Positions 31,985 through 41,517 of a DNA stretch of 62,834 nt are shown here, one piece after another. Source of the DNA: JBBIIC01 sp037446725 (lineage in GTDB: Bacteria; Actinomycetota; Coriobacteriia; Anaerosomatales; SLCP01). Each line of letters opens with the position of its first letter. Position 1 is the stretch's first letter. The notes under the pieces were generated by a model. That model was not told the origin of the DNA. It did no database searches and saw only the letters and a program-made list of their open reading frames with translations. Location: assembly GCA_037446725.1 (NCBI GenBank), contig JBBIIC010000011.1:1-62834 (forward strand), written 5' to 3'. A program made the translations under genes and the position numbers.

Positions 31985-33628
31985 GTGCTGGAGGAGATCC
32001 ACGTCCGCAACATGGCGCTCATCGACGAGGTGTGGATCGAGTTCCGGCCCGGGATGACGGTACTCACGGGAGAGACCGGTGCGGGCAAGACGGCCCTCGT
32101 CGGCGCGCTCAAGCTGCTCGTCGGCGAGCGGGCCGATTCGGGGATCGTGCGCTCGGGGACGGCCGAGGCGCTCGTCGAAGGCCGCTTCGTCGCGGAAGAT
32201 GGCGAGGTGGTCGCCCGCAGGAGGGTCAGTGCCGACGGCCGTTCACGCTGCACGATCGACGGCTCGATGGCGACCGTCGGCGAGCTCGCGGGGGTCCTCG
32301 GCCCGCTCGTGGACCTCCACGGCCAGCACGAGCACCAGGCGCTGCTCACGGTCTCGCGCCACGCAGGGTATCTCGACCGCTACATCGGTGCGGGCGCCGC
32401 AGACGCGCTGCGAGCCTACCGGGAGGCGCGGGACAGGTTCGGCGAGGCGAGTGCGCAGCTCGAGCGTCTGAGCGCCCGTCTCGCGGACGTGGAACAGCGT
32501 GCCGACTACCTCAGGTTCGTGGCGGAGGAGATCGGTGCGGTCGATCCCTCGCCCGGTGAGGACGAGGAGCTCGAGCGTCGGCTTCCCGCGCTCACGCACT
32601 CCGAGAAGCTCGCCGCGGCGGCGCACGAGGCCGCGGCGCTCCTGCGAGGCGAGGGCGGGGCGTCCGACGGTGCCGGTCGCTCACTCGAAGCGCTGCGGCG
32701 GGTCGAGGGCCTCGATCCGGAGCTCGATGCTCTACGCGATCGGTTGTCGGGGCTTGCGGCGGAGATCGACGACGCCGGAGGCGAGCTGCGCGCGTACGCC
32801 GAGACGGTCGAGCACGACCCCGCCGCCCTCGACGAGGTCCAGGCGCGCCTGGCGGCCCTGGCGGGGCTCAAGAAGAAGTACGGGCCCTCACTCGCGATGG
32901 TGCTCGAGGCGCGCGACGAAGCGGTTGAACAGCTTGCGGCGGTCGACTCCGGCGAGGAGGAGCTCGCGCGGGCGCGGGAGCGGGTGACCATCGCTCGAAG
33001 CGAGCTTGAGGGCGCGGCCGCTGTGCTGGGAAGCGTGCGACGGGCAGGGGTGGCCCGGTTCACGGAGGCGCTCGCGACAGCGATCGAGGGCCTCAACATG
33101 GCCGGAGCCCGGTTCGAGGTCGCTTTCGAGCCGCTGGAGTTCGGGCAGTGGGGCCCCGACGGGCCCGACCGCGTCGAGTTCCTGTTCGCGCCGGCGACCG
33201 GGGAGGAGGCCCGGCCGCTTGTCAAGATCGCGTCGGGAGGCGAGATCTCGCGTGTGATGCTGGCGCTCAAGTCGGTGCTCGGCGGTGCGGACGACGTTCC
33301 GGTCCTCGTCTTCGACGAGGTGGATGCGGGCATCGGTGGGGTCACCGGTCTCGCGGTCGGTGCGCGTCTCGCGGAGCTCGCCACCGATCGTCAGGTCATC
33401 GTCGTGACCCATCTACCGCAGGTCGCCGCCCACGCCGACCACCACCTCGTAGTGGACAAGTCGGTCGCGGACGGCAGGACCGTGACCACGGTCACACCGG
33501 TGCGAGGGCGGGCCCGTGCGGCCGAGATAGCCCGCATGCTCTCCGGCGGCGATTCGGACGCGAGCCTGGCCCATGCGGACGAGTTGCTGGCGCAGGTTGC
33601 CGGGGCGCGGAGCGAGGCCACACGATGA
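31985..33628 (+). CDS. recN: DNA repair protein RecN
   Basis: A 547-residue SMC-like ATPase acting in double-strand break repair. Walker A TGETGAGKTALVGAL is near residues 25-39; a long coiled-coil middle is rich in Ala/Glu/Arg; the C-terminal ABC half has KIASGGEISRVMLALK as the signature and LVFDEVDAGIGG as Walker B, followed by ATDRQVIVVTHLPQVAA. GTG at 31985 with GGAGGG upstream is chosen; 31865 would read through the nadK end. Its stop overlaps steA. Confidence 0.95.
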   Translation: MLEEIHVRNMALIDEVWIEFRPGMTVLTGETGAGKTALVGALKLLVGERADSGIVRSGTAEALVEGRFVAEDGEVVARRRVSADGRSRCTIDGSMATVGELAGVLGPLVDLHGQHEHQALLTVSRHAGYLDRYIGAGAADALRAYREARDRFGEASAQLERLSARLADVEQRADYLRFVAEEIGAVDPSPGEDEELERRLPALTHSEKLAAAAHEAAALLRGEGGASDGAGRSLEALRRVEGLDPELDALRDRLSGLAAEIDDAGGELRAYAETVEHDPAALDEVQARLAALAGLKKKYGPSLAMVLEARDEAVEQLAAVDSGEEELARARERVTIARSELEGAAAVLGSVRRAGVARFTEALATAIEGLNMAGARFEVAFEPLEFGQWGPDGPDRVEFLFAPATGEEARPLVKIASGGEISRVMLALKSVLGGADDVPVLVFDEVDAGIGGVTGLAVGARLAELATDRQVIVVTHLPQVAAHADHHLVVDKSVADGRTVTTVTPVRGRARAAEIARMLSGGDSDASLAHADELLAQVAGARSEATR

Positions 33629-34746
33629 AGTACGTCGGCACAGCGCGCCTCGACAAGCGCACGAAAGACCTCGTCAAGCGCCTCGGCAGAGACGACATCG
33701 CGATCATCGATCACGTGGACATGGACCGCGTGAGTGCCGAAGGGCTCCTGGAAACGGGCGTCGAGGTCGTCGTCAACGCGGCACGGTCCATCTCGGGGGC
33801 CTACCCCAACGTCGGCCCGCTGCTCCTCGCCCGAGCAGGGGTGCAGATACTCGACGGCGTCGGGCCCGAGGTCTTCGAGCGGCTTCGCGAGGGCGAGGTC
33901 GTCGAGGTAGCGGGCGAACAGCTGCTGCGAGCGGGCGAGGTCATCGCCGCCGGCGAGCGCCTGACGGTGAGTTCTGTCGAGGCGGCGATGGAGCAGGCCA
34001 AAGCGGGGCTCGGGGAGCAGCTGGACCGGTTTGCCCGGAACACGCTGGATTTCCTCGAGCGAGAGAAGGCCCTGCTCACCGAGGCAGCGGGCGTTCCGCA
34101 GACGCGGACGGTCATGAGCGGGCGACATGTGCTCGTGGTGGTTCGCGGATACGACTACCGTGAGGACCTTCGAGCGCTCACACCCTACATACGCGAGGTC
34201 CGGCCGGTACTCATCGGCGTGGACGGCGGAGCCAACGCGATCCGGGAGGCAGGGTTCGCGCCCGACATCATCGTTGGTGACATGGATTCAGTCAGCGACG
34301 AGGCCCTGGCAAGCGGTGCGGAGCTCATCGCCCACGCCTACGCGGACGGCAGGTGTCCGGCTATGGAGCGCATCGAGCAGCTCGGGCTCACCGCCACCCC
34401 GTGGTCTGTCAGCGCGACGAGCGAGGACCTGGCGCTGCTTCTGGCGTACGAGTCGGGGGCCGACCTCATCGTCGCCGTCGGGACGCACGCCAACCTTGTC
34501 GAGTACCTCGACAAAGGTCGCAAGGGAATGGCGTCGACGTTCCTCGTCCGGCTGAAGGTCGGGCCGAGGCTCGTCGACGCCAAGGGCGTGAACAAGCTCT
34601 ACCGCACCTCGGTCCGTCCGGCGGATCTGGTGCTGCTCGTCGGAGCCGCACTCGTTGCGGCAACGGTCATCATCACGATATCGCCGATGGCTCGTTCCAT
34701 GCTGGGGTTGTGGCTCCTGCAGGTGCGCGCTTGGTTCGGCATCTGA
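33625..34746 (+). CDS. steA: SteA-like cytokinetic ring protein
   Basis: A 373-residue protein starting with the SteA-typical GTARLDKRTKDLVKRL. A middle region carries VVVRGYDYREDL and IGVDGGANAIREAGFAPDIIVGDMDSVSD, a thiamin-pyrophosphokinase-like substrate fold; the GDMDSVSD acidic motif is intact. One membrane helix lies near the C-terminus (about 328-350). In Corynebacterium SteA and SteB act together at the septum in daughter cell separation. The ATG at 33625 overlaps the recN stop, and steB follows after 26 bases. The recN-steA-steB order matches mycobacterial Rv1696-Rv1698. Confidence 0.88.
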   Translation: MKYVGTARLDKRTKDLVKRLGRDDIAIIDHVDMDRVSAEGLLETGVEVVVNAARSISGAYPNVGPLLLARAGVQILDGVGPEVFERLREGEVVEVAGEQLLRAGEVIAAGERLTVSSVEAAMEQAKAGLGEQLDRFARNTLDFLEREKALLTEAAGVPQTRTVMSGRHVLVVVRGYDYREDLRALTPYIREVRPVLIGVDGGANAIREAGFAPDIIVGDMDSVSDEALASGAELIAHAYADGRCPAMERIEQLGLTATPWSVSATSEDLALLLAYESGADLIVAVGTHANLVEYLDKGRKGMASTFLVRLKVGPRLVDAKGVNKLYRTSVRPADLVLLVGAALVAATVIITISPMARSMLGLWLLQVRAWFGI

Positions 34747-34772
34747 GATAACGTCGGTCGAGGAGTCTGCGG

Positions 34773-35612
34773 ATGTACAACTTGAGATACCACCTGGCCT
34801 CGCTGATCGCGGTCTTCCTGTCTCTGTCGATCGGCTTGCTGCTGGGCACCATCGTAGTCGAGCGCGGAGTGCTCGACCGCCAGAAGGAGAGCATCGTCCA
34901 AAGCCTTCAGGAGGAATTCCAGTCGCTCACAGCGGAGAACCAGGAACTCAGCGGCGCGCTGCGGTCTCGTGAGGATCTCGTCGACGACCTCCTCGAGGTG
35001 GCGGTCGACGGCACGCTGGAAGGCAGGACGGTGCTCGTGTTGGTGAGCACCGGCCGCGCCGACGGGCTCGGAAGCGTACGGGACGCCATCGAGGCGGCTG
35101 GCGGGAGTGCGGTAACCCTACTGCTGTCCGAACCGTCACTGGGCCTTGACGACCCTGAGGTCTCGGCCGCGACGACCGAGGTCGTGGGCCCCTTCGAGCC
35201 CGCTGCACTGCTGCCTGAGGCCGCGACGGCGCTGGCCCGGGAGTGGTCGACGCCGGGAACGCGTCCGCTCACCGACGCGCTCGTCTCCGCCGGCGTGCTG
35301 CGTGTCGATGGCGATCCCGGGCCGGAGGCCGGTGCCGACGCGGCGGTGGTGATGGCGGTCTTCGACGACACGCCGGACGCGGGGGCGATCGCGGTCGGGG
35401 AGGCCTTCGTCGACGCCGGCTTCGTAGGCTGCGGAGTTGAGTCGAGCGCGCAGCAGACGGGCGTGGCCCTCGCAGCGTTCGCTGCGGGCATGTCCGCAGT
35501 CGACCATATGGGCACTCCCGAGGGAGCGTACTCGCTCGCCTGGGTCCTCAGCGGTCGCGCCACCGGCCACTACGGAGTGAAGGAGGGGGCCCGGGCTTCC
35601 TGGCCTGAATAA
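34773..35612 (+). CDS. steB: SteB/MctB-like membrane-anchored coiled-coil protein
   Basis: A 279-residue protein of the actinobacterial MctB/SteB family (also annotated as a copper transporter). It opens YNLRYHLASLIAVFLSLSIG, a single N-terminal membrane helix, followed by a coiled coil (about 32-70) and a Gly/Ala-rich exported domain. SteB is the partner of SteA in Corynebacterium. The copper role reported for mycobacterial Rv1698 cannot be judged from sequence. Its stop is two bases from the end of the convergent glycosyltransferase gene. Confidence 0.85.
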   Translation: MYNLRYHLASLIAVFLSLSIGLLLGTIVVERGVLDRQKESIVQSLQEEFQSLTAENQELSGALRSREDLVDDLLEVAVDGTLEGRTVLVLVSTGRADGLGSVRDAIEAAGGSAVTLLLSEPSLGLDDPEVSAATTEVVGPFEPAALLPEAATALAREWSTPGTRPLTDALVSAGVLRVDGDPGPEAGADAAVVMAVFDDTPDAGAIAVGEAFVDAGFVGCGVESSAQQTGVALAAFAAGMSAVDHMGTPEGAYSLAWVLSGRATGHYGVKEGARASWPE

Positions 35613-35614
35613 TG

Positions 35615-36295
35615 CTACGTTCTCGGCTCACGCGCGAGGCGTGCGAGCGCCGCCAGCACGTGAGCGAACTGACGCCCGCGGTGCGCGAAACCGGCGAGGT
35701 CGCGACCGGTGGCTGCGTGCGTCATCGTCGTCTCGACCTCGACCACGCGCAGACCCGCGCGCAGTGCACGCACCGTGAGAGCGACCTCGACGCCGTAGCC
35801 CGACTCGAACGGCCGGCACGCAACGAGCGCCGCACGGTTCAGCACGCGCTGGCCGGACAGCGGAGCCTTCGCGTCGAACGGCCCGCCGAGCATCCGGATA
35901 CCCCACCTCGCAAGGCCCTTGACCAGACCGAACCCGGCCTTGCCTTCGGGCCGGGGAAAGCCGGCGATGCTCATGTCCGCGCGCCCGGCTACGACAGGCA
36001 CGAGCAGCCGGTCGGCCTGTGAGGCCGTCTCGCCCAGGTCGGCGTCGAGCAGCAGGACGGTATCGGGATCGCCCGCGGCCACCATGCCCGCCTCAAGGGC
36101 ACCGCCCTTGCCAACATTGCGCTCGAGCCGGACGACGGTCGCGCCTGCGTCCCGTGCGAGGGCGGCCGTGTCGTCGCTGGATGCGTCGTCGATGACGACC
36201 ACGGCTGTGACTTCGTCCAGTGCCATCGCGGCACGGACGGTCGAGGCCACGCGCGCGGACTCGTTGTGGGCGGGTATGAGCGCCACGGTTCTCAC
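35615..36295 (-). CDS. GT2 family glycosyltransferase
   Basis: A 226-residue GT-A fold enzyme. It opens VALIPAHNESARVASTVRAA, then VIDDASSDDTA and LLLDADLGE, whose DAD is the DXD metal-binding motif of GT2 transferases such as dolichyl-phosphate-mannose synthases. No membrane segments are seen, so it is a soluble or peripheral enzyme acting at the cytoplasmic face. Its GTG start overlaps the murJ stop, so the two are co-translated. Acceptor and donor are unknown; a polyprenyl-phosphate acceptor for envelope glycans is a reasonable guess from its neighbours. Confidence 0.85.
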   Translation of the reverse strand: MRTVALIPAHNESARVASTVRAAMALDEVTAVVVIDDASSDDTAALARDAGATVVRLERNVGKGGALEAGMVAAGDPDTVLLLDADLGETASQADRLLVPVVAGRADMSIAGFPRPEGKAGFGLVKGLARWGIRMLGGPFDAKAPLSGQRVLNRAALVACRPFESGYGVEVALTVRALRAGLRVVEVETTMTHAATGRDLAGFAHRGRQFAHVLAALARLAREPRT

Positions 36296-37860
36296 CGCTC
36301 CGGCCTTTCGCCCAAGACCCTGCGCAGACCGCGCTTCAGAAGCGAGACGCCCTTCGCCACCTCACCGACACCGAGCAGCCAGGCCAGTCCGTAGCTGACC
36401 GCGAGGCCCAACACGCCGCCGACGATGACCTGTGCGAGCGCGGTCGCGAGTGATGCATCGCCGTCGATGAGTCCCGCCACACCCCATGCGCACGCCGCGC
36501 CGACGGCCGACGCCACGACCATCCGTAACGTCATGGAGATGATGCCACGGATGTCGTAGCCGCCGATGCGCGAGCGCAGGATGAGTGCGAGTGCGACGAG
36601 GCTCAGCAGGTAGAAGACTCCGTCGGCTATCGGGATGCCGATGAGACCGAGGCCCGTCCAGTTCGCCAGCCCGGACGTCAGCGTTGCGTAGAGGGTGATC
36701 TGCACGACCGTCAGGCCGAGATTGGTCAGCATCGGCGTCCGTGTGTCCTGCATCGAGTAGAACGTCTTAAGCACGTACATGAACGAGGCGAAGAAGAACA
36801 AGCCGGCGGCCCACCACACGAGGACCTCGGCGACGGCGGGCACATCCTGGGCCGTGAAGCGCCCCGCCCGGTACAGGCTGATGAGCGGCGTGCTGAGCGC
36901 GATGAGCATGGCCGCCATCGGCAGGATCAGAAGCGCAGTGGCCCGCAGGCCGCGCGCGAACTGTGCCTTGAACACCGTCCAGTCCTTGTGACCGGCCGCA
37001 TCGGAGAGCTCGGTGAAGATGGCGGTGGCGAGTGCGACCGCGAAGATGCCGTAGGGCAGCTGGTAGAACATCCACGCGTACAGGAGGGTGGCAGGCCCCT
37101 CGAGCGAGGTCTCGAGAGCGTAAGCGTTCCTGAACGAGACCGCTACGACGTTCGTCGTCACGTAGATGACGGTAGGTATCGCCATGCGGCCCATCGCCCG
37201 CATCCCCGGATGCTTGAGGTCGATGGTCGGCGTGTAGCGGACTCCCGACTTGATCAGGCTCGGCACCTGCACGAGGAACATCGCGAACACTCCGAGTGTC
37301 GTGCCGACCGCGAGCATCACAAAGGCCAGGTCGGGGTCGTGACCGTAGACGGGCACGTAGAAGACGAGCAGGGTAGCGATGACGACCAGATTGTTGAAGA
37401 CGGGCCCAAGCGCCGGCCAGAGGAACTTGCGCTGGGCGTTGAGCAGGCCGCTGATAACCGCACCAGCGCCGTATGCCACCACCTGGATGGCGAAAAACCG
37501 GAAGAAGTCCGTCGCGAGCTGGGCCTCTTCCGGGGTGATCCGGAACGTTTGGGTGCGCACGACCTGCTCGGCGAAGACGGTGCCGAGGATCGCGACGATG
37601 CCCAGTGCAAGGACGGTCAGGTTGAACAGGGAGCTCGCGTAGCGCCACGCGCCCTCTTCGCCGTCGAGTTTGCGACGCTCCATGAAGACGGGGATGAACA
37701 GCGAACTGATCACGCCGCCGGCCGCCAGCTCATAGATCATGTTGGGGATGTTGTTGGCCACGCTGTACGACGCGGCCATCGCCGTGACGCCGAGAGCATA
37801 CGCGGTCGCCCACGTGCGCGCGAATCCCGTCACGCGGGAGAGCGCGGTGGACAGTGACAT
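36292..37860 (-). CDS. murJ: Lipid II flippase MurJ
   Basis: A polytopic membrane protein, 522 residues from the ATG at 37860. The opening SLSTALSRVTGFARTW is the family's first-helix motif, followed by NNIPNMIYELAAGG and about 14 hydrophobic segments. It moves lipid II outward for peptidoglycan assembly. The ATG has no ribosome site; reading 12 codons further upstream gives family-like residues (SKPAIARSTAI) and ends at an AUC at 37896, which has a perfect GGAGGA six bases before it. The true start is therefore probably 37896 (see findings). It is divergent from the 770-residue protein gene. Confidence 0.93.
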   Translation of the reverse strand: MSLSTALSRVTGFARTWATAYALGVTAMAASYSVANNIPNMIYELAAGGVISSLFIPVFMERRKLDGEEGAWRYASSLFNLTVLALGIVAILGTVFAEQVVRTQTFRITPEEAQLATDFFRFFAIQVVAYGAGAVISGLLNAQRKFLWPALGPVFNNLVVIATLLVFYVPVYGHDPDLAFVMLAVGTTLGVFAMFLVQVPSLIKSGVRYTPTIDLKHPGMRAMGRMAIPTVIYVTTNVVAVSFRNAYALETSLEGPATLLYAWMFYQLPYGIFAVALATAIFTELSDAAGHKDWTVFKAQFARGLRATALLILPMAAMLIALSTPLISLYRAGRFTAQDVPAVAEVLVWWAAGLFFFASFMYVLKTFYSMQDTRTPMLTNLGLTVVQITLYATLTSGLANWTGLGLIGIPIADGVFYLLSLVALALILRSRIGGYDIRGIISMTLRMVVASAVGAACAWGVAGLIDGDASLATALAQVIVGGVLGLAVSYGLAWLLGVGEVAKGVSLLKRGLRRVLGERPER

Positions 37861-37944
37861 GATCGCGGTCGAGCGCGCTATGGCCGGCTTGCTGATGCGA
37901 GCTCCTCCGTCGGACCGGGAGAGGCAGGTCGGTTTCCCCGAGCT

Positions 37945-37950
37945 ATTGTA
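37945..37950 (-). promoter_or_regulatory. Candidate -10 for murJ
   Basis: TACAAT on the - strand, about 50 bases upstream of the proposed murJ start at 37896. No good -35 is seen. Confidence 0.3.
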
Positions 37951-38035
37951 ATGCTTCGCCAGGCCTCCGAGGCGGTTCGCGTCGGGCGGTGACCGTTCCG
38001 TTCACGGGCACGGTTCGGCCCGGCACCGCTTGCAC

Positions 38036-38041
38036 TATACT
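38036..38041 (+). promoter_or_regulatory. Candidate -10 for the 770-residue protein gene
   Basis: TATACT in the 250-base divergent gap between murJ and the exported protein gene, about 105 bases before its ATG. The rest of the gap holds no gene I can see. Confidence 0.3.
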
Positions 38042-38146
38042 GGCTGCTGGGTGCGGAGCGCCCGTCCGGCAGAGCGCTGGGTCCCGGTCCTGCCTACCCT
38101 CCGCGACACGACCACCGTGCGTCGCCGTGACATGAAGGATCACCGG

Positions 38147-40459
38147 ATGAAGCGGATCATCGTTCTCGCGGTCATCGTTGCGGCTCTCGTCACCGGGCTC
38201 GCGACGCGGACCTGGGCGACCGCTACGGACGCTCCCGCTTCGCGCGTCGTCCTCGTGCTCGCTCCGTACCTACAGTGGGGCGACGTCGACCCCACGGTGG
38301 CTCCCACCATCCACCGGCTCGCCGAGGAGGGCGCTGTCGGCAACATCAACCTGCGCAGCCGCAGCCGTATCGTGACGATGTCCTCGCCGCTTCAGGGTGC
38401 GCTCACCTTCTCCGCCGGATCGTGGGCGGCGGCAGACCCGCTCGCGCCTCAGCCGCACAACGTGAACGAGTACTACGAAGGCGGCTCGGCGCTCGACGCG
38501 TACACGCGCATGACCGGCGCGGATGCGACCGGCTACGACGCGGTCTTCCTCGGTCTGCCGAGGACCGTGCGCTTCAATGAGACGGCTGCGACGCTCGCGG
38601 TCCGCCTCGGTGCGCTCGGGCAGGCGGTGCGCGATGCAGGCGGGGCCACGGGCGCTATCGGCAACTCGGATGCCGGCTACGAGGTCAGGGGGGTCTGGCG
38701 CAACCGGCCTGCAGCCGCAGTCGCGATGGATGAGGACGGACGGGTCCCGCTCGGCAACGTCTCCACAGACCTGCTCGTCAACGACCCGGACGCCCCGTTC
38801 GGCTTCGCTACCGACCTCACTATGTTCGGCGAGGAGCTCGAGCGTGTCGCGCTGGGTCTCGACGGCACCGCCGGCCCGACGTTCCTCGTGCTGGACGCAG
38901 GAGACCCGCATCGCGCGCACGAGGTCGCGATCGACGTCACGCCGGAGGTCGCCGAGGAGCACCGGCTCGCTGCCGTTGCAAAGCTCGACGCGGTAGTGGG
39001 GATGGCACTCGACTCGCTTCCCGACGACGGTGTGCTCATCGTCGCGCCGCAGGTGCTTGCCGAGAAGCCGGGAACCGTGACCGGACTCGGTCCCGCGATC
39101 ATCTACGGGCCGGGGTGGTCGGGCTACCTGAGTTCGTCCTCGACACAGCGCACGGGCCTCGTCACCAATCTCGACATGGCTGCGACAGTGCTTGCCGAAC
39201 TCGGTGTCGAGACGCCGGTCGAGGTCCTCGGCAACCCCATGATCTCGGATGGTTCGGCCGCTCCCGCAGCCGAGCGGATCGAGGCGCTCGTTGCGGCCAA
39301 CGCCACCGCCGTTGCCGTGGACACCGCGAAGCCGGCGATTGTGAACGGCTTCATCGCGGCGACGACGATCGTGCTGCTCGTCAGCACCATCGTCTTGCTG
39401 CGTGCGAGGCGTTGGCCGGAGCGCACGGTGCGGATCGTCTCGTCCCTCGGCCGTCGCCTCATGGTGCTCGCGCTCGCGGTGCCGCCGGCTTCGCTGCTGA
39501 TGTTCCTGCTAAACCCCTCCCCGTCGACGACCGCCGAGGCCACGCTCGCCTTCTTCGCGACGCTCGGCATTCTATGGGTGTTCGGCCTCGTCCTGGAGGC
39601 GTTCAGCGGCCCCCGTATCCCGGTGGTGGTGCTGAGCATGCTGACCGTCGCTGTCATCTTTGTCGACCAGGTACTGGGCGCTCCTCTGTCGTTCACGAGC
39701 TTCCTCGGCTACTCGCCGTTGCTGGCCGCCCGCTACTACGGCCTGGGCAACGAGGGTGCTGCGATCCTGTTCGGATCCGCGGTCATCGGGTACGGGCTGC
39801 TGCTCGATGAGCACCGTGACCGGCCGTGGGCGCGAGCCGCGGGACGTTGGGGCGTACCGCTCGTCGGGCTCCTGGTCGTCCTGGTGGGAGCCGCGCCGAT
39901 GCTCGGGGCGAATGTCGCGGTGGCGATATGGGCGGTCGTCGGGTTCGCGGCCATGTGGGCGATCTACAACCGGATCAGGCTCGACTGGCGGATAGTCGTG
40001 GGCGCCGTCGCGGTGATGATCGTGCTCGTGGCGGCGTTCTCCCTGATCGACCTGCGCGCCGATACCGGTTCCCAGTCGCATCTCGCCCGGGCATGGGAGT
40101 CCATGGCCGAGGGCGGTCTCTCGGAGCTGTGGCTGATCATCGTTCGCAAGGCGGAGACGAATGTCCGGGTGCTCACCCGGACGAACTGGTCGTGGGTGCT
40201 AGTCGCGGTGCTGGCTTTTCTCGCGTTCATGCGGTGGCGTCCTCAGGGCGACTTTGCCGCCACGCTCGAGGAGAACCCGGGGTACTCGGCGGGCATGGCC
40301 GCGTGTCTCATCGGGGGGCTCGTCGCGTACGTGACCGAGGACTCTGGCATTGTGATCCCGGCGCTCATCATGGTCTATGTCGGTGTCGGCATCCTCCACC
40401 TGATGTTGTGGCGTTTGCCGCGTGCGGTGCTCGGTTACGAGGGTGGGGAAGTCGGCTGA
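38147..40459 (+). CDS. Exported large membrane protein, alkaline-phosphatase-like ectodomain, unknown role
   Basis: A 770-residue protein I cannot name. A signal peptide (about 1-25) is followed by an exported domain to about residue 395, which opens with RVVLVLAPYLQWGDVDPTVAP and reads like a degenerate alkaline-phosphatase-superfamily domain. The rest has about nine membrane segments, including the motif ARYYGLGNEGAAI, and ends with a short cytoplasmic tail. ATG 38147 is used because GAAGGAT lies 6 bases upstream; ATG 38132 has none. It overlaps the next gene by one base (TGATG), a MraY-like transferase. Together with murJ and the GT2 gene this suggests a lipid-linked envelope glycan pathway. 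Confidence 0.62.
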   Translation: MKRIIVLAVIVAALVTGLATRTWATATDAPASRVVLVLAPYLQWGDVDPTVAPTIHRLAEEGAVGNINLRSRSRIVTMSSPLQGALTFSAGSWAAADPLAPQPHNVNEYYEGGSALDAYTRMTGADATGYDAVFLGLPRTVRFNETAATLAVRLGALGQAVRDAGGATGAIGNSDAGYEVRGVWRNRPAAAVAMDEDGRVPLGNVSTDLLVNDPDAPFGFATDLTMFGEELERVALGLDGTAGPTFLVLDAGDPHRAHEVAIDVTPEVAEEHRLAAVAKLDAVVGMALDSLPDDGVLIVAPQVLAEKPGTVTGLGPAIIYGPGWSGYLSSSSTQRTGLVTNLDMAATVLAELGVETPVEVLGNPMISDGSAAPAAERIEALVAANATAVAVDTAKPAIVNGFIAATTIVLLVSTIVLLRARRWPERTVRIVSSLGRRLMVLALAVPPASLLMFLLNPSPSTTAEATLAFFATLGILWVFGLVLEAFSGPRIPVVVLSMLTVAVIFVDQVLGAPLSFTSFLGYSPLLAARYYGLGNEGAAILFGSAVIGYGLLLDEHRDRPWARAAGRWGVPLVGLLVVLVGAAPMLGANVAVAIWAVVGFAAMWAIYNRIRLDWRIVVGAVAVMIVLVAAFSLIDLRADTGSQSHLARAWESMAEGGLSELWLIIVRKAETNVRVLTRTNWSWVLVAVLAFLAFMRWRPQGDFAATLEENPGYSAGMAACLIGGLVAYVTEDSGIVIPALIMVYVGVGILHLMLWRLPRAVLGYEGGEVG

Positions 40460-41424
40460 TGACCGGAGCCGAACTCGTGCTTCATGCCGCGGGGCTGCTC
40501 GCCATGCTGGTTGCGGCAGTGCTCGTCCCGTGGGCGGGGATGCGCATGCTCGGACCGTCGCTTGCGGCGAGCGGGCGCACGGTGCGTAACTACCGCGGCG
40601 TCGACGTGCCGCTCGGTCTCGGCACCGTGTGGGTGTTCTGGGCCGCGGGGGTTGCGCTGCACCAGGTGGCTGCGATCGCGCTCGTGCTGCCTCACGAGTA
40701 CACGGCCTCGCTCTGGTTCGAGATCACCATCGCGGTCCCGCTCGTGCTTGGAGCATTCACGTTCGGCCTTATCGATGATTCGTTCGGGACCGCGGGGCAC
40801 AAGGGCTTCCGCGGGCACCTGTCTGCGCTGCGGCATGGTCAGCTCACTACCGGCGGACTGAAGCTGTTCGGCATCGGGCTGCTCGCGCTGATCGGCGCGG
40901 CGCTGCCGGCATTCGGCCTCGAGGGTCTCACCTACCGCTCGGTGGCGCACTACCTCGTCGCGGTGCTGCTCATCGGTCTTGCGTCCAACACCGTCAACCT
41001 CTTCGACCTGCGTCCCGCCCGCGCCCTTAAGGTCTACTCTCTCCTCGTGGTCGTGGCGGTCTGCATCGGTGCGGCCGGAGTGCTTGTCAGAGAGCTGACA
41101 CCCGCACGCGCGGCGTTTGACGGGTCGCTCGTGTTCGTCCTCGCTATCGGGCCCGTGTGCGCCGTTTGGGGGCGGGACGCCCAAGAGGCGGGGGTGCTCG
41201 GAGACGCGGGAGCCAACGCGTTCGGGATGCTTGCCGGGCTGCTCCTTGCGTCGGCTCTGCCCTTCGAGGGAGCGGTCGGCGCTGCGGCAGTGCTGTTGGC
41301 GCTTAATCTGGCATCCGAGCGAGTCTCGTTCTCCTCGGTCATCGAACGCACGCCGTGGCTGGCAGCGATCGACGGCTGGGGCAGGCCCGCACGCGACGAG
41401 CGCGCTGCGGCCCGCCGCAAGTAG
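40459..41424 (+). CDS. MraY/WecA-like (GT4) transferase homologue
   Basis: A 321-residue polytopic membrane protein. It aligns by motif with polyprenyl-phosphate sugar-1-phosphate transferases: FGLIDDSFG supplies the paired aspartates, TVNLFDLRPARALKV replaces the canonical NLTDGLDGLA but keeps Asn and one Asp, and LGDAGANAFG matches GDTGSLxLG. The HHHF loop of MraY is absent. The true MraY is at 61221, so this is a second, altered family member; substrate unknown. ATG 40459 overlaps the preceding stop. Confidence 0.72.
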   Translation: MTGAELVLHAAGLLAMLVAAVLVPWAGMRMLGPSLAASGRTVRNYRGVDVPLGLGTVWVFWAAGVALHQVAAIALVLPHEYTASLWFEITIAVPLVLGAFTFGLIDDSFGTAGHKGFRGHLSALRHGQLTTGGLKLFGIGLLALIGAALPAFGLEGLTYRSVAHYLVAVLLIGLASNTVNLFDLRPARALKVYSLLVVVAVCIGAAGVLVRELTPARAAFDGSLVFVLAIGPVCAVWGRDAQEAGVLGDAGANAFGMLAGLLLASALPFEGAVGAAAVLLALNLASERVSFSSVIERTPWLAAIDGWGRPARDERAAARRK

Positions 41425-41517
41425 ACGGGCGCAAGGAACCGCCCCACGCGTCGGTGCGCGCGGGTAGAATGGCAGGGGACACGGGCGGGCGGCGAGGACG
41501 GAGGCGGGATCCGACAG

